DNA of 64,000 nucleotides, from the NCBI RefSeq assembly GCF_035222485.1, contig NC_085923.1, forward strand, positions 3,596,001 through 3,660,000, given 5' to 3'. Positions 1 to 11,188 of the stretch are shown piece by piece; the first letter of the stretch is position 1, and every line of letters begins with the position of its first letter. The notes under the pieces are model-generated. The model made no database searches, was not told the origin of the DNA, and worked only from the letters and a program-made list of their open reading frames with translations. This DNA comes from Podospora pseudoanserina (taxonomy: Eukaryota > Ascomycota > Sordariomycetes > Sordariales > Podosporaceae). The translations under genes were made by a program, and so were the position numbers.

Positions 1-99
1 GCTTACTGGCTGCTCACAAATGACCTTCTTCACTACACTGCCGTCCTGGGGGATGGCTTCCATCCGCTCCTGTTGTGTTGGCTCTTGAGCGGTGGGCAT
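1..99 (-). CDS. 5' end of an unidentified gene, cut by the window edge
   Basis: A minus-strand ATG at 99 opens a 31-codon exon that is hydrophilic and Gln/Glu-rich (it begins MPTAQEPTQQ). It ends in phase 0 at a clean donor, GTAAGC, complementary to bases 1-6, so the rest of the gene lies before the window. No domain can be recognised in 31 residues. The donor and the absence of any stop argue for a real first exon, but the product is unknown. Confidence 0.5.
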   Translation of the reverse strand, partial: MPTAQEPTQQERMEAIPQDGSVVKKVICEQPVS

Positions 100-426
100 T
101 GTGCTTGGATGTTTCTTTAGGTGAGGTATGTCAAAAATGAGAATCGAGGATGATGTTGTCGTCGCACGCTGGTGGCGTCGTCGTTGCTCACCGCTGAGAA
201 TTTATCAGCTCCGACAACGACCGAGGCCTCCCTGGTGCTGGGGCCTGTGCGTAGCTGACTTCTGATTGGCCAGAGAGAGTCAACAAAAGCGACGCCAAGG
301 TCTCACGATAGCGTCGTTTTGGCGCCCTCAAATCACATCAACGGATTTATTTTGAGGTGTTTCTACTCCTAGCTTGGGTTTTGGAGCCACAGGAACCCAT
401 GTGATCTTATTTACTATCTTCGGCGC
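100..426. other. Intergenic: promoter of the edge gene and 3' flank of the cip1-like gene
   Basis: No coding pattern is seen. The stretch should hold the minus-strand promoter of the gene starting at 99 and the 3' untranslated region of the cip1-like gene ending at 427. No clear TATA element was found. Confidence 0.4.
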
Positions 427-1218
427 TCACGCGCATCCCACACGGGTCGACGAGACGACGATATCATCATACCAGAAGGTGTTGGTGTCCCCGCCATAAG
501 ACTCCCAGCCGAAATTGATGGCCGTGACCTTTGGCTTGATTGAGCTTCTCTGCCACTGCGCGGCATTCGGGTTGGCAGTGCCCGGCTTGCTTGTCAGCCC
601 AGTGATGACCTTGTCATTCAGCCACGTCTCGATCGTGCCGTCAGGTCCCAGGTGGTATTCAAAGCACTGCCAGCTGCCTGTAGGGAGAGCGGCCGAGGTG
701 GCCACACCCTGTGGAGAGAGATCAGGGAGGGTGGCATCGTCCGACTCGCGGTTGAACATAAGGATGCTGTTCTGGCCGCCGATACGAAGGTGCTTCTTGT
801 TGCCCTGCGCCGAGTCGGGCATTGTGATGAAGGTGACGTGCGCCGCCGTGAGCGCCTTGGATGCTTTGCTGTTGTCAGAGGGTTGTTAACAGGCTGTTTT
901 TAGCCTCGCCTTCCGATGGGGGCTGCTTCGTATGCTATTCTGGACTCACATCCATGCCCTGACGTATACATCTCCAGTGGGCACCTTGGAAGTGCCGAAG
1001 AAGATATGACCACAGTAACCACCGCCGCCATCGACTCGCATGGAATTCTTCCCGCTGTGTGCGTTGGCGGTGTCAAGAGTGACTTTGCCCCCCTGGCTGC
1101 AGTCCGGCGCGTATGTTGGCCATGCCGACTGGTCCCATCCGTTTTCGAACCCTTCCGAGACCTGGGCCAGGGATCCGGGGACGAGAGCAAGTGAGAGAAG
1201 AGCGAGTTGGCGCAACAT
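427..1218 (-). CDS. cip1: Cip1-like secreted protein (cellulose-induced, lyase-fold)
   Basis: Two exons, 950..1218 and 427..868, flank an 81-nt intron (GTGAGT donor, CAG acceptor) and give 236 aa. A signal peptide (MLRQLALLSLALVPGSLA) precedes the mature start QVSEGFENGWDQS. Stretches such as GYCGHIFFGTSKVPTGDVYVRAW, HLRIGGQ, NRESDDATLPDLSP and INFGWESYGGD follow the Trichoderma reesei Cip1 protein closely as I remember it. Cip1 has a beta-jelly-roll related to glucuronan and alginate lyases and is co-secreted with cellulases. Its exact substrate is debated. This copy ends right after the catalytic-fold domain (STRVGCA) and lacks the Ser/Thr linker and CBM1 of the Trichoderma protein. A TTAGCC at 1688-1693 reads GGCTAA on the gene strand and could be a XlnR/Xyr1-type site; this is inference only. 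Confidence 0.88.
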
Positions 1219-2033
1219 CTTTGGTGGTAAGTTGGTAATTTCCGGGAGGTCAATGGTGATTCCAACTCAAATACATCGTAGAGGTTTATGGTATTTAAAT
1301 ACTGTGGTCCCATCTACAAAGCCGCGCCGTCAGTGCCGTGGCCCGTGGTCGGATATTGAGTGCTTGTATTGCCTCTCCACTTACGGAGAAACATGCCCCG
1401 GATTCCCCAGCCGTCCTTGCGATCCCGAATTCATCGAAGCTCGTCAAGTCCTTGATTCCGTCCAGGCAGGTGTATCTTCATCTGCTTCAAACTCAACGCC
1501 ATATTTTGGCTGCGGACGGAGAGCACCAGTCCGTTATCAGCTCTCATGCCCCATGAAAAAAGAAGAGCCACCTATCCCCATACTACTTCTCTACTAGTTT
1601 TCTTTTGGGCCCTATCTCCTTGGTATTCCCATAACAACTGGCCATAGAGATACCGGGAAGCCGCCACCAACCATTATCTGAGTGACATTAGCCTGTATGA
1701 ACAAAGCTTACCTGTCATGCAGCTTCCCCGCGGAAGCCATAACTGCCACCAACCAAAGACATGATCGTCATTTATTCCTGCGCGTGATTTTCGGAACTTG
1801 AGCCTAAAGTTCCTGGCCGCGCTTTCCTGGCCGTGTTTGCCGAGCAGGTAGATCTGTAGATCTGGCTTGGGGGTTCGGCAATAAAGCTTGATTTTCTGGG
1901 GAGTTGCGTAGGTGCCACCCTTTTCCCTGACCGCCTATCGTGTTCCTCGGCCCGGGGCGAATTTAGATTAAAGATACAGAGGAAAATAAAGAGAAGAGAG
2001 ATCCAAAGACAACAACACCCACTCCAACCATCT
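1219..2033. other. Intergenic between cip1-like and NmrA-like genes
   Basis: Apart from the TATA-like element and a candidate GGCTAA (minus strand, 1688-1693), nothing gene-like is seen. Open frames here lack protein-like composition. The right part includes the 3' flank of the NmrA-like gene. Confidence 0.4.
1292..1301 (-). promoter_or_regulatory. TATA-like element of the cip1-like gene
   Basis: The sequence TATTTAAATA lies 74-83 nt upstream of the ATG at 1218, a usual place for a fungal TATA element. It is self-complementary, so orientation is taken from the gene. Confidence 0.45.
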
Positions 2034-3158
2034 TCAAGAACCCCACTGCTTCGATCTGGGGCCCTTCCCCAAAACATACCCTTCCTTCTTCAAAAACTCC
2101 TCCAAACTCACCAGCTCCCCCAACCCGCACTCCCTCACCAGCCTCTTCCCCTCCTCCACCAACGCCCCCGTCTCCTTCCCCGCGTGACCAAACTCCTCCA
2201 GCGCTGAATACCCCTCCACCAAAACATCCTTCAAACTCTCCGGAAACCCCTTCAATCCCGTCTCCCTAAACTCCTCCACCGTGACCTGCTCATACCTCAC
2301 CCTCTGCCCCGTGTGCCGCGAGAAAACCTCGGCGATCCCATCCAAAGGGTACACCCCCTCCGCAGCCAGCACCGCCTCCCCGGTCCCATCCACCCCACGT
2401 TCCAAAATCGCCGCCACAAACTTCCCCGTGTCCCTCCCCGCGTCAACAAGCGGTATCCCCGTCCCCCCAGCAACATGCAGCCTCATAACCCAACTGTCCG
2501 TGTCCTCATCATACCTCGGCGCCAAGAACCCCTGCGTCAGCCAGTTGCTCATGAAGAACCCGAGCGACAGAAACGCTGATTTGATTTGCGGGTGCAGCGA
2601 GCGAATGTAGGCTTCTGCGCGGGCCTTGTCGTCAAAGGGTGTGACGTGGGTGTATTTACCCGACGAGAGCTCGGTGATGTTGGGGAGGGTGCTGAAGAGG
2701 ACGGTGTCGACTTTTTGGGCGAGGGCGGCGGAGAGGATGTTTTGGACGGCGAGGAATTCTTTGCTGGAGTTGGGGTCGTCTGAGGTCACGGGGGTGAAGG
2801 AGGGGGTGGTCATGATGAAGGCTGTGTGGACGTCTTTGAGGGCGGGGAGGAGGGTGGAGGGGGTGTGGAAGTCGACTTGGGGGGTGACTTGGATGGTGTT
2901 GGTGGTGTTGTTGGTGGTGTTGTTGGTGGTGTTGTTGTCGGTATCGGTATCAGGGGAACTACCGATGAGGCGGTACCATTGTTCGAGTTGGATAGGAGAA
3001 GCTGAGGAAATGGGCAAGGAGCGGCTGGTGAGGGCGCGGAGGTGGAACTGTGAGATGTTTGGGAGGGAGGCCGCGGGTTCAGAGACGAGTTGGTTGATGA
3101 CGGAGCCGCCTTGTTGGCCTGTTGCGCCAAACACGGCAAGGATCTTCTTTTCTGTCAT
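2034..3158 (-). CDS. NmrA-like NAD(P)-binding protein
   Basis: A single exon of 374 aa. The start is the first true ATG (3158, MTEKKILAVFG); the frame upstream offers only TTG. The N-terminal GATGQQGG glycine motif and the Rossmann-like opening identify the NmrA-like branch of atypical short-chain dehydrogenases. Members act as redox-sensing regulators or reductases, and a specific role cannot be read here. Later motifs include FIMTTPSFTP, FSTLPNITEL, FFMSNWLTQG and a C-terminal helical part. A 12-nt repeat at about 2891-2939 inserts an Asn/Thr run (NNTT repeated) between the second strand and the IQVTPQVDF strand, probably a surface loop. Confidence 0.85.
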   Translation of the reverse strand: MTEKKILAVFGATGQQGGSVINQLVSEPAASLPNISQFHLRALTSRSLPISSASPIQLEQWYRLIGSSPDTDTDNNTTNNTTNNTTNTIQVTPQVDFHTPSTLLPALKDVHTAFIMTTPSFTPVTSDDPNSSKEFLAVQNILSAALAQKVDTVLFSTLPNITELSSGKYTHVTPFDDKARAEAYIRSLHPQIKSAFLSLGFFMSNWLTQGFLAPRYDEDTDSWVMRLHVAGGTGIPLVDAGRDTGKFVAAILERGVDGTGEAVLAAEGVYPLDGIAEVFSRHTGQRVRYEQVTVEEFRETGLKGFPESLKDVLVEGYSALEEFGHAGKETGALVEEGKRLVRECGLGELVSLEEFLKKEGYVLGKGPRSKQWGS

Positions 3159-3544
3159 GATGAAGTCCAAATGTCAAAAGTCTGGGAATTCTGGGTCTGT
3201 AGAGAAAAATAGAATAGGATAACTGGCATTGACGGCCCTTTTATATGTGTAGATGGCAATGCCGCTCAACTTGTCCGCGGTGCACCGTGGGGGAACTTTT
3301 GTTGAGTTGGTGTCCTCGGACTTTTGGGATGACAAACCCGCGGCGATCCTTCACATTTGACTCTCACTGGCTCTTGAGCACAGAAATTGTATAGGGTATG
3401 AACAACATACCAGAAACAGACAAAACAGTTGTCAGTATCAAGGAAAAAGTAGCTATCATTTAGAGGTAAGGTATGTAAATATGCCATATTGCTAGGCAAA
3501 CAAGTGTATAAAAAGTATCCATATGTCTATGAAAAGAAAAGAAA
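3159..3544. other. Intergenic between NmrA-like gene and the dioxygenase-reductase fusion gene
   Basis: Holds the NmrA-like promoter on its left and the 3' flank of the large fusion gene on its right. Nothing else is seen. Confidence 0.4.
3239..3245 (-). promoter_or_regulatory. TATA box of the NmrA-like gene
   Basis: TATAAAA on the minus strand, about 81-87 nt upstream of the chosen ATG at 3158. Confidence 0.5.
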
Positions 3545-6500
3545 CTAAAATGTAGGCGCGACTCTGAGAGGCATCCTATCTCCTCCCTGACTTCCTAACC
3601 TGAATGACCGAAGCGAGGTCGTGGAGAGTCTGGGTGCGTGCGCTGGTGGCCGCGACTGCGAAACCGACCGCACGCTCATGCTGCGGCCGACGCGGGTTCC
3701 TGTGCTTCCTACCGAGCCCGCCGGCGAGGGCGGGACGGACCGACCACGAGACCGAACATTTAGTTTGCCCATCATGGCTGTCATGGCCGTTGTGCCGTCG
3801 AGCGGTGGAGTAGGGGGTGATCTTATGGGATGAGGCGCCATGATGCCAAAGGCACCGTGCACCATGTGGCCGGCGGCAGAACCAGACACTTGTGATGTTC
3901 TAGAGTTCAGTGGTCTGCCGTTGTAGGACGCCATCATGCGCTCCAGCGACGTGGCGCGAGACGTGTTCCTCATGGGAGGTGACCGTGTGGAAATCATGGA
4001 TGGCGGGGTGGGTGGTCGATGCTGTTGCTCCATGGCGGCTTGGATCTGCTCAAAGGTCAATGAGGATGGCAGCTTGCTCAGCCGGCGGATGGACCTCATG
4101 TTGGCATCGATGAAGCTGGACATGGCTTTGACTGCCGTGTTGTTTTCGTGCGTCGCCATGGCACTCGTTTCTGGAGCCGTGCTCGCCCTGGCGAGGTGCA
4201 TTGCATTCAGTGTTTGTGGCGTTGGGCTGGCCTTCGGAGCGCCGCGGATGCTCGCCTGGATTCTGTTCATGACATTGTCAAAGTCAACGCCTAGCTTCTG
4301 CTGCTGGGCTGACACGTATGCCGGTGCAGCACCAAGCACAGTCTCTTGGGTCAGGACAAAGAAAGACCCATCCTGAATTCTCTGCCTCACCAGATTCCAG
4401 CGAGTTCTTGCCGGGTTACGCTCGAGCACGGGGTTGTACACGCTGTGCTTGGCGAGCTTTGCGTAAAACACCTCCAATCTCCTGGCCATGCGCTCCAGGG
4501 CCTGCATGAGAAAGGTTGCCAGCACCATCAAGCGCTGGTCGTCGTCTTCGGCCTCCATAGCCATGACGCTGTCAAAGGCGTCCATGCCGTGACATGCTTC
4601 CTCGCGAATATCTTCCAGCAACTCGATGTCAAGCTCAACGCTCTTGGCGGCGTAGTTGAAGATGCCACGCTCAGCAAACCTGATGTTGCCACTGCTCTGG
4701 CCGACAAACTGACCGACCAGAGCGACTTCCTGAGATGTTGCAATGGCGTCCGGAGATGTCTTTGCGCGCGCAATGATTCCCAGCACGTCGGGCAGCCGCA
4801 CGTCGGATCCAGCACCAGCGCTATCAGCAAGGGTGAAGGACAGCTTGAGCACGAGTTCCTGAAGCTTGGGGCCAAACAGCGCAGAGAAACCTCCCTGCAG
4901 CAGACGAGACTGGTAGTCGTAAAACACCCTAACCATTCCCACGGCCTTGGGACGTGTCCAAACGTCCTCAGACTCCCGGAGGTACCCATCCCTAGCGCTA
5001 TCCACATCACCAGCGCCGATTATGTCATACATCTCAAACTGGTGAGCAACCAGGGTCTCAACAGTTGTGCGCAGGTAAGCAGCCCAAAGATCATACAAAT
5101 CTCCAAGCTCCAGGACCCCGTGGAAGTCTGGCTTTGGTGTGAGCTGGCCAACAAAGTACTTCGTTAACAGGCTGTTGACCTCGGGGTTGTTGGTGTGAGC
5201 AAGGTTGTCAAACGTCTTGGAGCAGTCAACTCCGGCGTTGGACTTGATGATCAAGGTGCCGCCAGGATGCATGGGGCAAAAGTCTGTCACGTCGTAGACA
5301 CTGCCGTGCACCCCAATCCACATGCGGCTGTCGGGTCGATGGCCGGTGTGACGGGCCAGCTGCGAGAGAGGAATGGTGGGGAGGTTGCACGGCAAGGGCT
5401 TGGGGGTCATGAAGACATCCAACATGAAGCGCCGCTCGGCAAAAGCCTTGTTGATGATGGTGTCGGCAGCCTCCATGGTCGAGGTGCAGTAGTTGTAAAG
5501 AGCCTGGCGTATCCCCTTCATTACCGTGTCAAAAACAGCCACCGAGCCGCAGACGTAAAGATAGCCACCAAGGCCGCCCTGTTTTTTCGACATGACCAAC
5601 TCCGAGATGGTGGCACCCTGCTCCACTATGAGGGCATCAATATACCGTGGTGGCATCTCCTTCTCGACCAACTCGCGCGAGTGTCGGTCGTAAACCAGGC
5701 CACGGCTATCCCGGGAGAATGCAAGATGGACTTCCATCAGGCCGGCCTCGACGTAGTCACGCAGCTCCTCTTCATACGCAAATTTCTCTCGAGACTGAAC
5801 TCCCAGATACAAGAGGTCTCGACCAGCCGCGTTGCTGTGGGAGGCCAGGCGGGCCTGCCAAAAGCTTCGCATCGGCGCGATGCCGGAGCCACCAGCGAAG
5901 AGGCAAACAGGCGCCGCCCGGTCGATTGGCAACTGGAAGTTGAGCGGTCGGCTGACCCCAATGAGCACATCCTCCTCATCCTCGATGAGCTCATCACTGG
6001 AACCCACAAACGGATTAAGAAAGCCACTGCTAACACCTGCGCATGCAATCTTCTCTTCTCCCGCGAATGTCGAGCATAGGTTGTACTCAGCCCGGGAGAT
6101 GGTCAACTCAACCACCGAAGGGAGAAGCTCCTGAGAGTAATTGGAGATGGAATATGTCCTGGGGACTTCCACTGCAATGAGATCACAGAGCCACGACAAG
6201 TCCCCGGTGAGGTCAAAAGCGCGATCCCAGATGTGCGGGTTGGTCTCACTCACAGCGGCCTGAAGCAGGTCGCCGAGAGAGCCCTTGACCGGCCACTCAG
6301 TTGTCGCCAGAACCTGAAGCACTGTGTTGGATGAGGCACGCAGCATGTCATGGACCTTGAGGGCGAGCTCCTTAGTGATGGGCGCTAGATGGCCACGCCT
6401 CAGGATATCCTTGACTGTGAGGTGTGATGTAGAGGTGTGTGAAACGGCGCCCAGGTGCTGCGCGAACCGCTGCCACTGGGTGTTGGGCGTGATCCGGTAT

Positions 6501-8546
6501 TCGAGATAGTCCCCCAGCCCCAGGGCTGCAGCAACTTTGGCACACTCGGCCCAGCTATTCAGCGGCATGACAGCCAGGCGATCACCTGGTTGGAAGGTGA
6601 TTCCAGTGTTGTGTAGATCCATGGTAACCATGGCGATGGACCGGTTGGGGTCGTTGTCAACAAAGGACCGGCTCAAGATCCGGGACTTGTACCGGCACTC
6701 CTCAAAAGTCCCGCGCATCTCATGGGGTTCGATGGTGATCTTGCCACGGAATGGCTCGAGGCGCTCTTTCATGGCCGCTGAGAATTGCTTGTGCGTCTCC
6801 TCCCACGGCTTGTCGTTGGAATCAGGGGCGCCCGACAGACCATTTGTCTCTGTCCTCCCTGTCTTGCTTGCAATCTCGAGAATGCCAAAGACTTTGTACC
6901 GGCTGTGATGGACACGTTAGGTACTCCTTTATCTACTGCCGACCTTGTCTTCCAGAAAGTGCAAAGTAACTCACTGTGTGCCCATGAACCCCCTTTCACC
7001 CACATACGCCTCGATGATACCATCAAGGACACCCATGAGTCTTGGATCGCCCGACTGTTTAACAAATTCGGGGATGCGGTAGTGGTATTCGATGGCGGCA
7101 ATAAACGCCCGAAGATTGGAGGGGAGCCATGCACGAAGATGCAGACCCTCCTTGCCGAGAAAAGAGTCGTAACTGGTGCGGCCCAAGAACGCATCCATGA
7201 CGAGAAAAGGGGGGAACTGAAGACCGGATGAAGCAGGGCAACGTTTGCTCAGAGGCGCTGAGAACTTGCCCCAGCGAACCCATTGGTGGCCTGGAACGTA
7301 GTTTTCACCCGAGTTGGGATTCGTGTTGATGGTGTGAAAGGCATTGGGCATGCGTTCGAGGATTTCCTTGAGTCGTATCAGCTCTCGAAGGAGGCCCTCG
7401 ACATTGCGGTTCATGACGTGCTCCTGGCAGGCTGCTATGGCATCGGGGCCATGTTGGAATGATGCCGACGTATCGGCACAGCCCTTCTGGAAGGCAATCT
7501 CTGTCCTCTCGCCAAAGACAGGCCATCGCATGTCCATGTTGTCGAATCTTCCCACGTATGGGTATGTGGCGGTCTTGTCACGCAACTTCATGTTGAACTG
7601 TGGACGGACGTACTGTTAGCAAGACTCAAAGATCAAAACAGAAAGAAGGGAAAGATAACACCCGGCCCACTTACCGATGATTGGTCAAAGAAGGTGAGAT
7701 GGGGGATGGATCGACCGAGGCGCCTTGAAACCTGCCAGTATGGTAGCGCAATGCTTCGCGGAATTCCAACCAGCTCTTCTCCCAGATCGTCTCCCATTTC
7801 GCACTTGGGCCGCCATTTCGTAGGATTGACCGTTACTCCCTCGTTGCCGTCGTTGTTATCCTCGTATCGATAGATGGAGCACAGCATACCGAGAGCTACC
7901 ACCGCTGCCCATAATGCCCTGTCTGGAATGACTTCTGGTGTTCCCTCAACGATGGGGAGGGCGGCAACGGATTCCCGGACACGACCCCTGGCCACACATC
8001 CCGGCATTCGTTCACACAAATCTGACCATATCCGTCCCGGTGAGTTGGCGAGAGCACCAGGAGACTCGTCGTAATCTGGTGGACAAAACCCGTGCTCGAC
8101 GCTGAGGTACCCATCTTTCCAGCCAGTCCTTGGTCCAATCTCCTCAGCTCTGATCATTACTTGACGCGCAGGGGCCCCTAGTGCAACAGCCAAAAGATCC
8201 TGTTCGGCCACATTGAGTGTATCGATGTTCTTCATTCCGCTGATCTCGTTGACTGTTGGAATATTGGCGTACAGCACCTCGTTGATCGACTTGCGTTCCC
8301 TCATTCGCAGCCACTCTTCGGCATCCACTCCTCGGGGGATCTGTATTGTGTCAGTCGACGTTATCCGACGATTATTTCCAGACTTCGGCTCACATCAAAT
8401 GCTGCGTGAATGTCTCCCGGTTGTGTATAGCCAGAAAAGGAGCAGCCTCGAGGTCCCATGCGGCTGCTGGACCGGCTGCCAGCAACTGAACCAGCAGGAC
8501 ACTGGCCGCCGGCCACGCCAGACACCGGACATGATTGCATAGACAT
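3545..8546 (-). CDS. Indoleamine-2,3-dioxygenase-like / FAD-NAD reductase / cytochrome b5 fusion
   Basis: Four exons (8394..8546, 7675..8340, 6975..7597, 3545..6902) join in phase to give 1,599 aa; the introns are 53, 77 and 72 nt. Residues of about 60-525 resemble the indoleamine 2,3-dioxygenase superfamily: IALPYWQVSRRLG, MDAFLGRTSYDSFLG, and GERGFMGTHRYKVFGILEI, where His481 is the candidate proximal heme ligand. Residues of about 525-955 form a P450-reductase-type module with RTYS (about 730, FAD), GVSSGFL, GGSGIAPMRSF (about 819, nicotinamide) and YLYVCGS. No FMN flavodoxin domain is seen. A cytochrome b5 domain follows, with HPGG at about 1027 and a second His in AHTNN at about 1051. 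The remaining roughly 510 residues are a helical region of unknown kind, then a Ser/Pro-rich tail. The start could also be an in-frame ATG at 8600. I infer an oxygenase carrying its own electron supply; the substrate is unknown. Confidence 0.8.
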
Positions 8547-9608
8547 TATGTGGTATGTAAACAAAGGCTGGGACAAAACACGCCAAATAGCAAAAGCCAC
8601 TGTTGAACAAGGTAGATATTAGACAAGAAGGGGTATCAAAAAAGGGGCCTCCAGGGCGATGAGAAGTAAACACAGCCAAACAGGCAAGCTGCAAAGCACA
8701 GCGGCTGGATCAACAACAGCAAGGAACGTGTCGGTAGAGTGACAGCATCACGGTGGGTGGATCAAAGAGAAAGTTTGGGAGGTCCGGCCAGAGGTTATAC
8801 TGAGCGCCAAGCCCCGATGTTCCCCCTCAGAGTGACACCAAAGGAAACGGCGGGCGGGCAAATCCAGGATCAGCTGCGTCCAGGCGGCGGTAGACGAGGG
8901 GGGGGAGACTTGGATGAGCCCATCTCGAAACGGATCGACGCGTCTTGGCTGTCGTCCCATGTGCTGGAGATTGTATGTACGGGGTCGGGGGGGCCAAAAT
9001 TAGACCTCTCTTTTTCCATCTGCCAGGCAAGATGGCGTGAACTGGGCGTGAAGTTGTCGTGGTGTTTCAGGTCCCAGCCCTGGTCGCTGGTTGTTTAAGC
9101 TTGTCTGTGTGCGACGGGGGATTATTAGGTAATGTCCGCTCCTCCATCCAATCAACATCGGACCGTTCCTGAGAGTGGGACGCAAGACAGGGGCTGGCTG
9201 CGACGCTGGCCTGGTGCCAAGCTCTTGGACCTGCAGCCGAATGCCTCCAGATGCCGCCGAAAATTCCAGGGAGAGTCCCAGATGTGAAAACGCATCTCAA
9301 ACCATCAGGAGGACGCCCACATCCCGAACTTGCAAGCTTTGGTCTTTGTGGAAAGGGGCCGCTTACATATCTGATTCTTACACAGTAACTGTCAAAAGAC
9401 TTTCATACTTCTGTGCCTCGCCAAGTCTCTGAAACGCCGTGGTTCCCTTCACCTAACCATGACTGCAATGCTGCTGTGACACGATTCAAGCGCTATAAGA
9501 ACAGCGTAGCAAGTCCATGCAGAGGCTGGTAAAAGACATGAGGTCTGACTATTTCGTTCGTGTTTCCTTTCGTCGTGTCTGATTCCACATACCTACCCTA
9601 GGCGCCTA
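8547..9608. other. Intergenic, about 1 kb
   Basis: Should contain the promoter of the fusion gene. No open frame shows protein-like composition and no RNA gene or repeat is seen. Confidence 0.4.
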
Positions 9609-11188
9609 CTACCAGGGTGGCTCCCAAGCCAAGTGTCCCGGATCCATGTTTTCTTCAAGAAGACAATAAAATGACTTCAAGGGAGAAGCCGTGTCGAAGT
9701 CTAGGTCCCTCCCCAACCCCCATGCGTCTAATGGATCCACGGGGAGCAGCTGCATGTTCATGTCATAACGACTGGGCGAAAGGGCATCTTCGGCGATCTG
9801 GTTGGCGCTGATGATCTGGTTGATCTGGTCGTCGTCCCATGGTTGACCTGGGTCGAAATTGCATCTTGTGCGTGATGTTGGCTTATTGATGTCGGCCAGC
9901 AGCTGAGGGAACCTAACAACATGCCAGCAATTTTCCGCAGTTTCCATCCGCATCCAGAGAGTGCGCTTAGGATCGTTGAACCGACGTTCCTTTGCAACTT
10001 GCCAAGCAGCGTCTCGCTGAACAACTTCGCGAAACACGTCGGCTGACCGGTCCTGTGTTGGGCCGCCGTCGAGAACTAAGTTCAAGGCGTCAGATATACC
10101 AGGATGTGAGGCTTCTGCCATCCATAACGCTACTTGCCTCGTGACATGGTTCGCTGGCAAGGCATCATGGTCCGTCGCGCCCCAGTTGAGCAGGCCAACC
10201 GTGAACCCGCTAAAAGGATCTAGAAATTTCCCGCTAGCCTCGCCCCAAGCTCTTGCTTGGAAGAGATTGTTCCAAAGACTAGCACGTCGCTCTATCATGA
10301 GTCCTGGATTTTCCAGGTAAAAAGGCAAAAGACCGCGTATAGGGCACTCGGGATGGGAAACCGATACTCTGTCCTCGTCAAGATGAATCCGGCGTATATG
10401 CTTTCTTGTGGTGGTAGGGAGGGAATTTAGGAAATAAATTGCTGCGGCTGCAGCAGAAAATCTGAACCTGCCAGGGTGGTCCCGCCACATATCTCTGAGA
10501 GCTGCTGAAGCCTCTCGTTTGCGTATGGGTAGACGGGCACCGATCCTATCAAGCTCGTCGGTTGAAATTCTCCACGGTTCCTTTATAACGTCAAGGTAGG
10601 CAGCCAGGCCGCCTCTCACATCCCATCGTCTCGTGTCATATTCGTAGTTTTCATGTTCGGTCGCCGTGCCAACATCGGCGCGACAGGCAGGTTCAGTGAC
10701 AGCTTTGGCTATTAGCCGGGCCCTAAGGTCGTGCTGAACAGATGGAACCTGATCCCACCCACCCTATAAAAGCTCGGAAGACTGCTGTTTTTGTAATGGC
10801 AGAAGATGGCATGGATAAAGGATTGTGGACCAGCTACTTCTTGGACCACCTCTGCGGGCACAATCTGGGCCACCTTGTACCAACCGACATGGCTTCTGAA
10901 TCGCGAGACAAAATAAGCCCAACGTGCAGCTCTGGTGCGAAGTTGTCGTGAGTAGAGTGTTGAGAATGCGATGGAGTGGAGGCTCAGCGCCAGCCCTCGC
11001 ATCTCTTGGGCAATGAGCTTGCAGGTGTACATCAAATCGAGCTCGATCGGCTGATTGTTTGCCTTTCTCAATTTGCCGGCTTCAAATTAGTAAACATGCC
11101 CATCTTCGGTGTCGTCGCAAAGATAGTCGCGGTAGATCTGATTGCGAAGCTCGCCTGGCAGTGAGAGGAGTTGTGCTGGAAATTGCAT
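9609..11188 (-). pseudogene. Broken gene of a conserved fungal family of unknown function
   Basis: From the ATG at 11188 the frame reads MQFPAQLLSLPGELRNQIYRDYL, an opening typical of a large fungal family, and continues with LDLMYTCKLIAQEMRGLALSLHS, FRFSAAAAAIYFLNSLP, IRRIHLDEDRVSVSHPEC and NPGLMIERRASLWNNLFQA. Two breaks interrupt it. One is an in-frame TAA at 11087-11089, between GHVY and FEAGKLRKANNQ. The other is a frame change near 10740-10770; the only GT...AG pair there is 27 nt apart, too short for an intron. The last 336 codons are intact, so inactivation looks recent, or an unusual gene model is used. Function of the family is unknown to me. Confidence 0.6.

Noticed and set aside
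4346-5167. A 273-codon plus-strand open frame inside the fusion gene
   Set aside because: Antisense of the C-terminal part of the minus-strand fusion protein; no motifs.
8739-9098. A 119-codon plus-strand frame between 8.7 and 9.1 kb
   Set aside because: Composition is not protein-like, with no splice partners and no recognisable motif.
10745-10785. A possible 27-nt intron repairing the frame change in the broken gene at 9.6-11.2 kb
   Set aside because: Far below the shortest intron elsewhere in the window (about 50 nt) and no branch point, so a true frame break is more likely.
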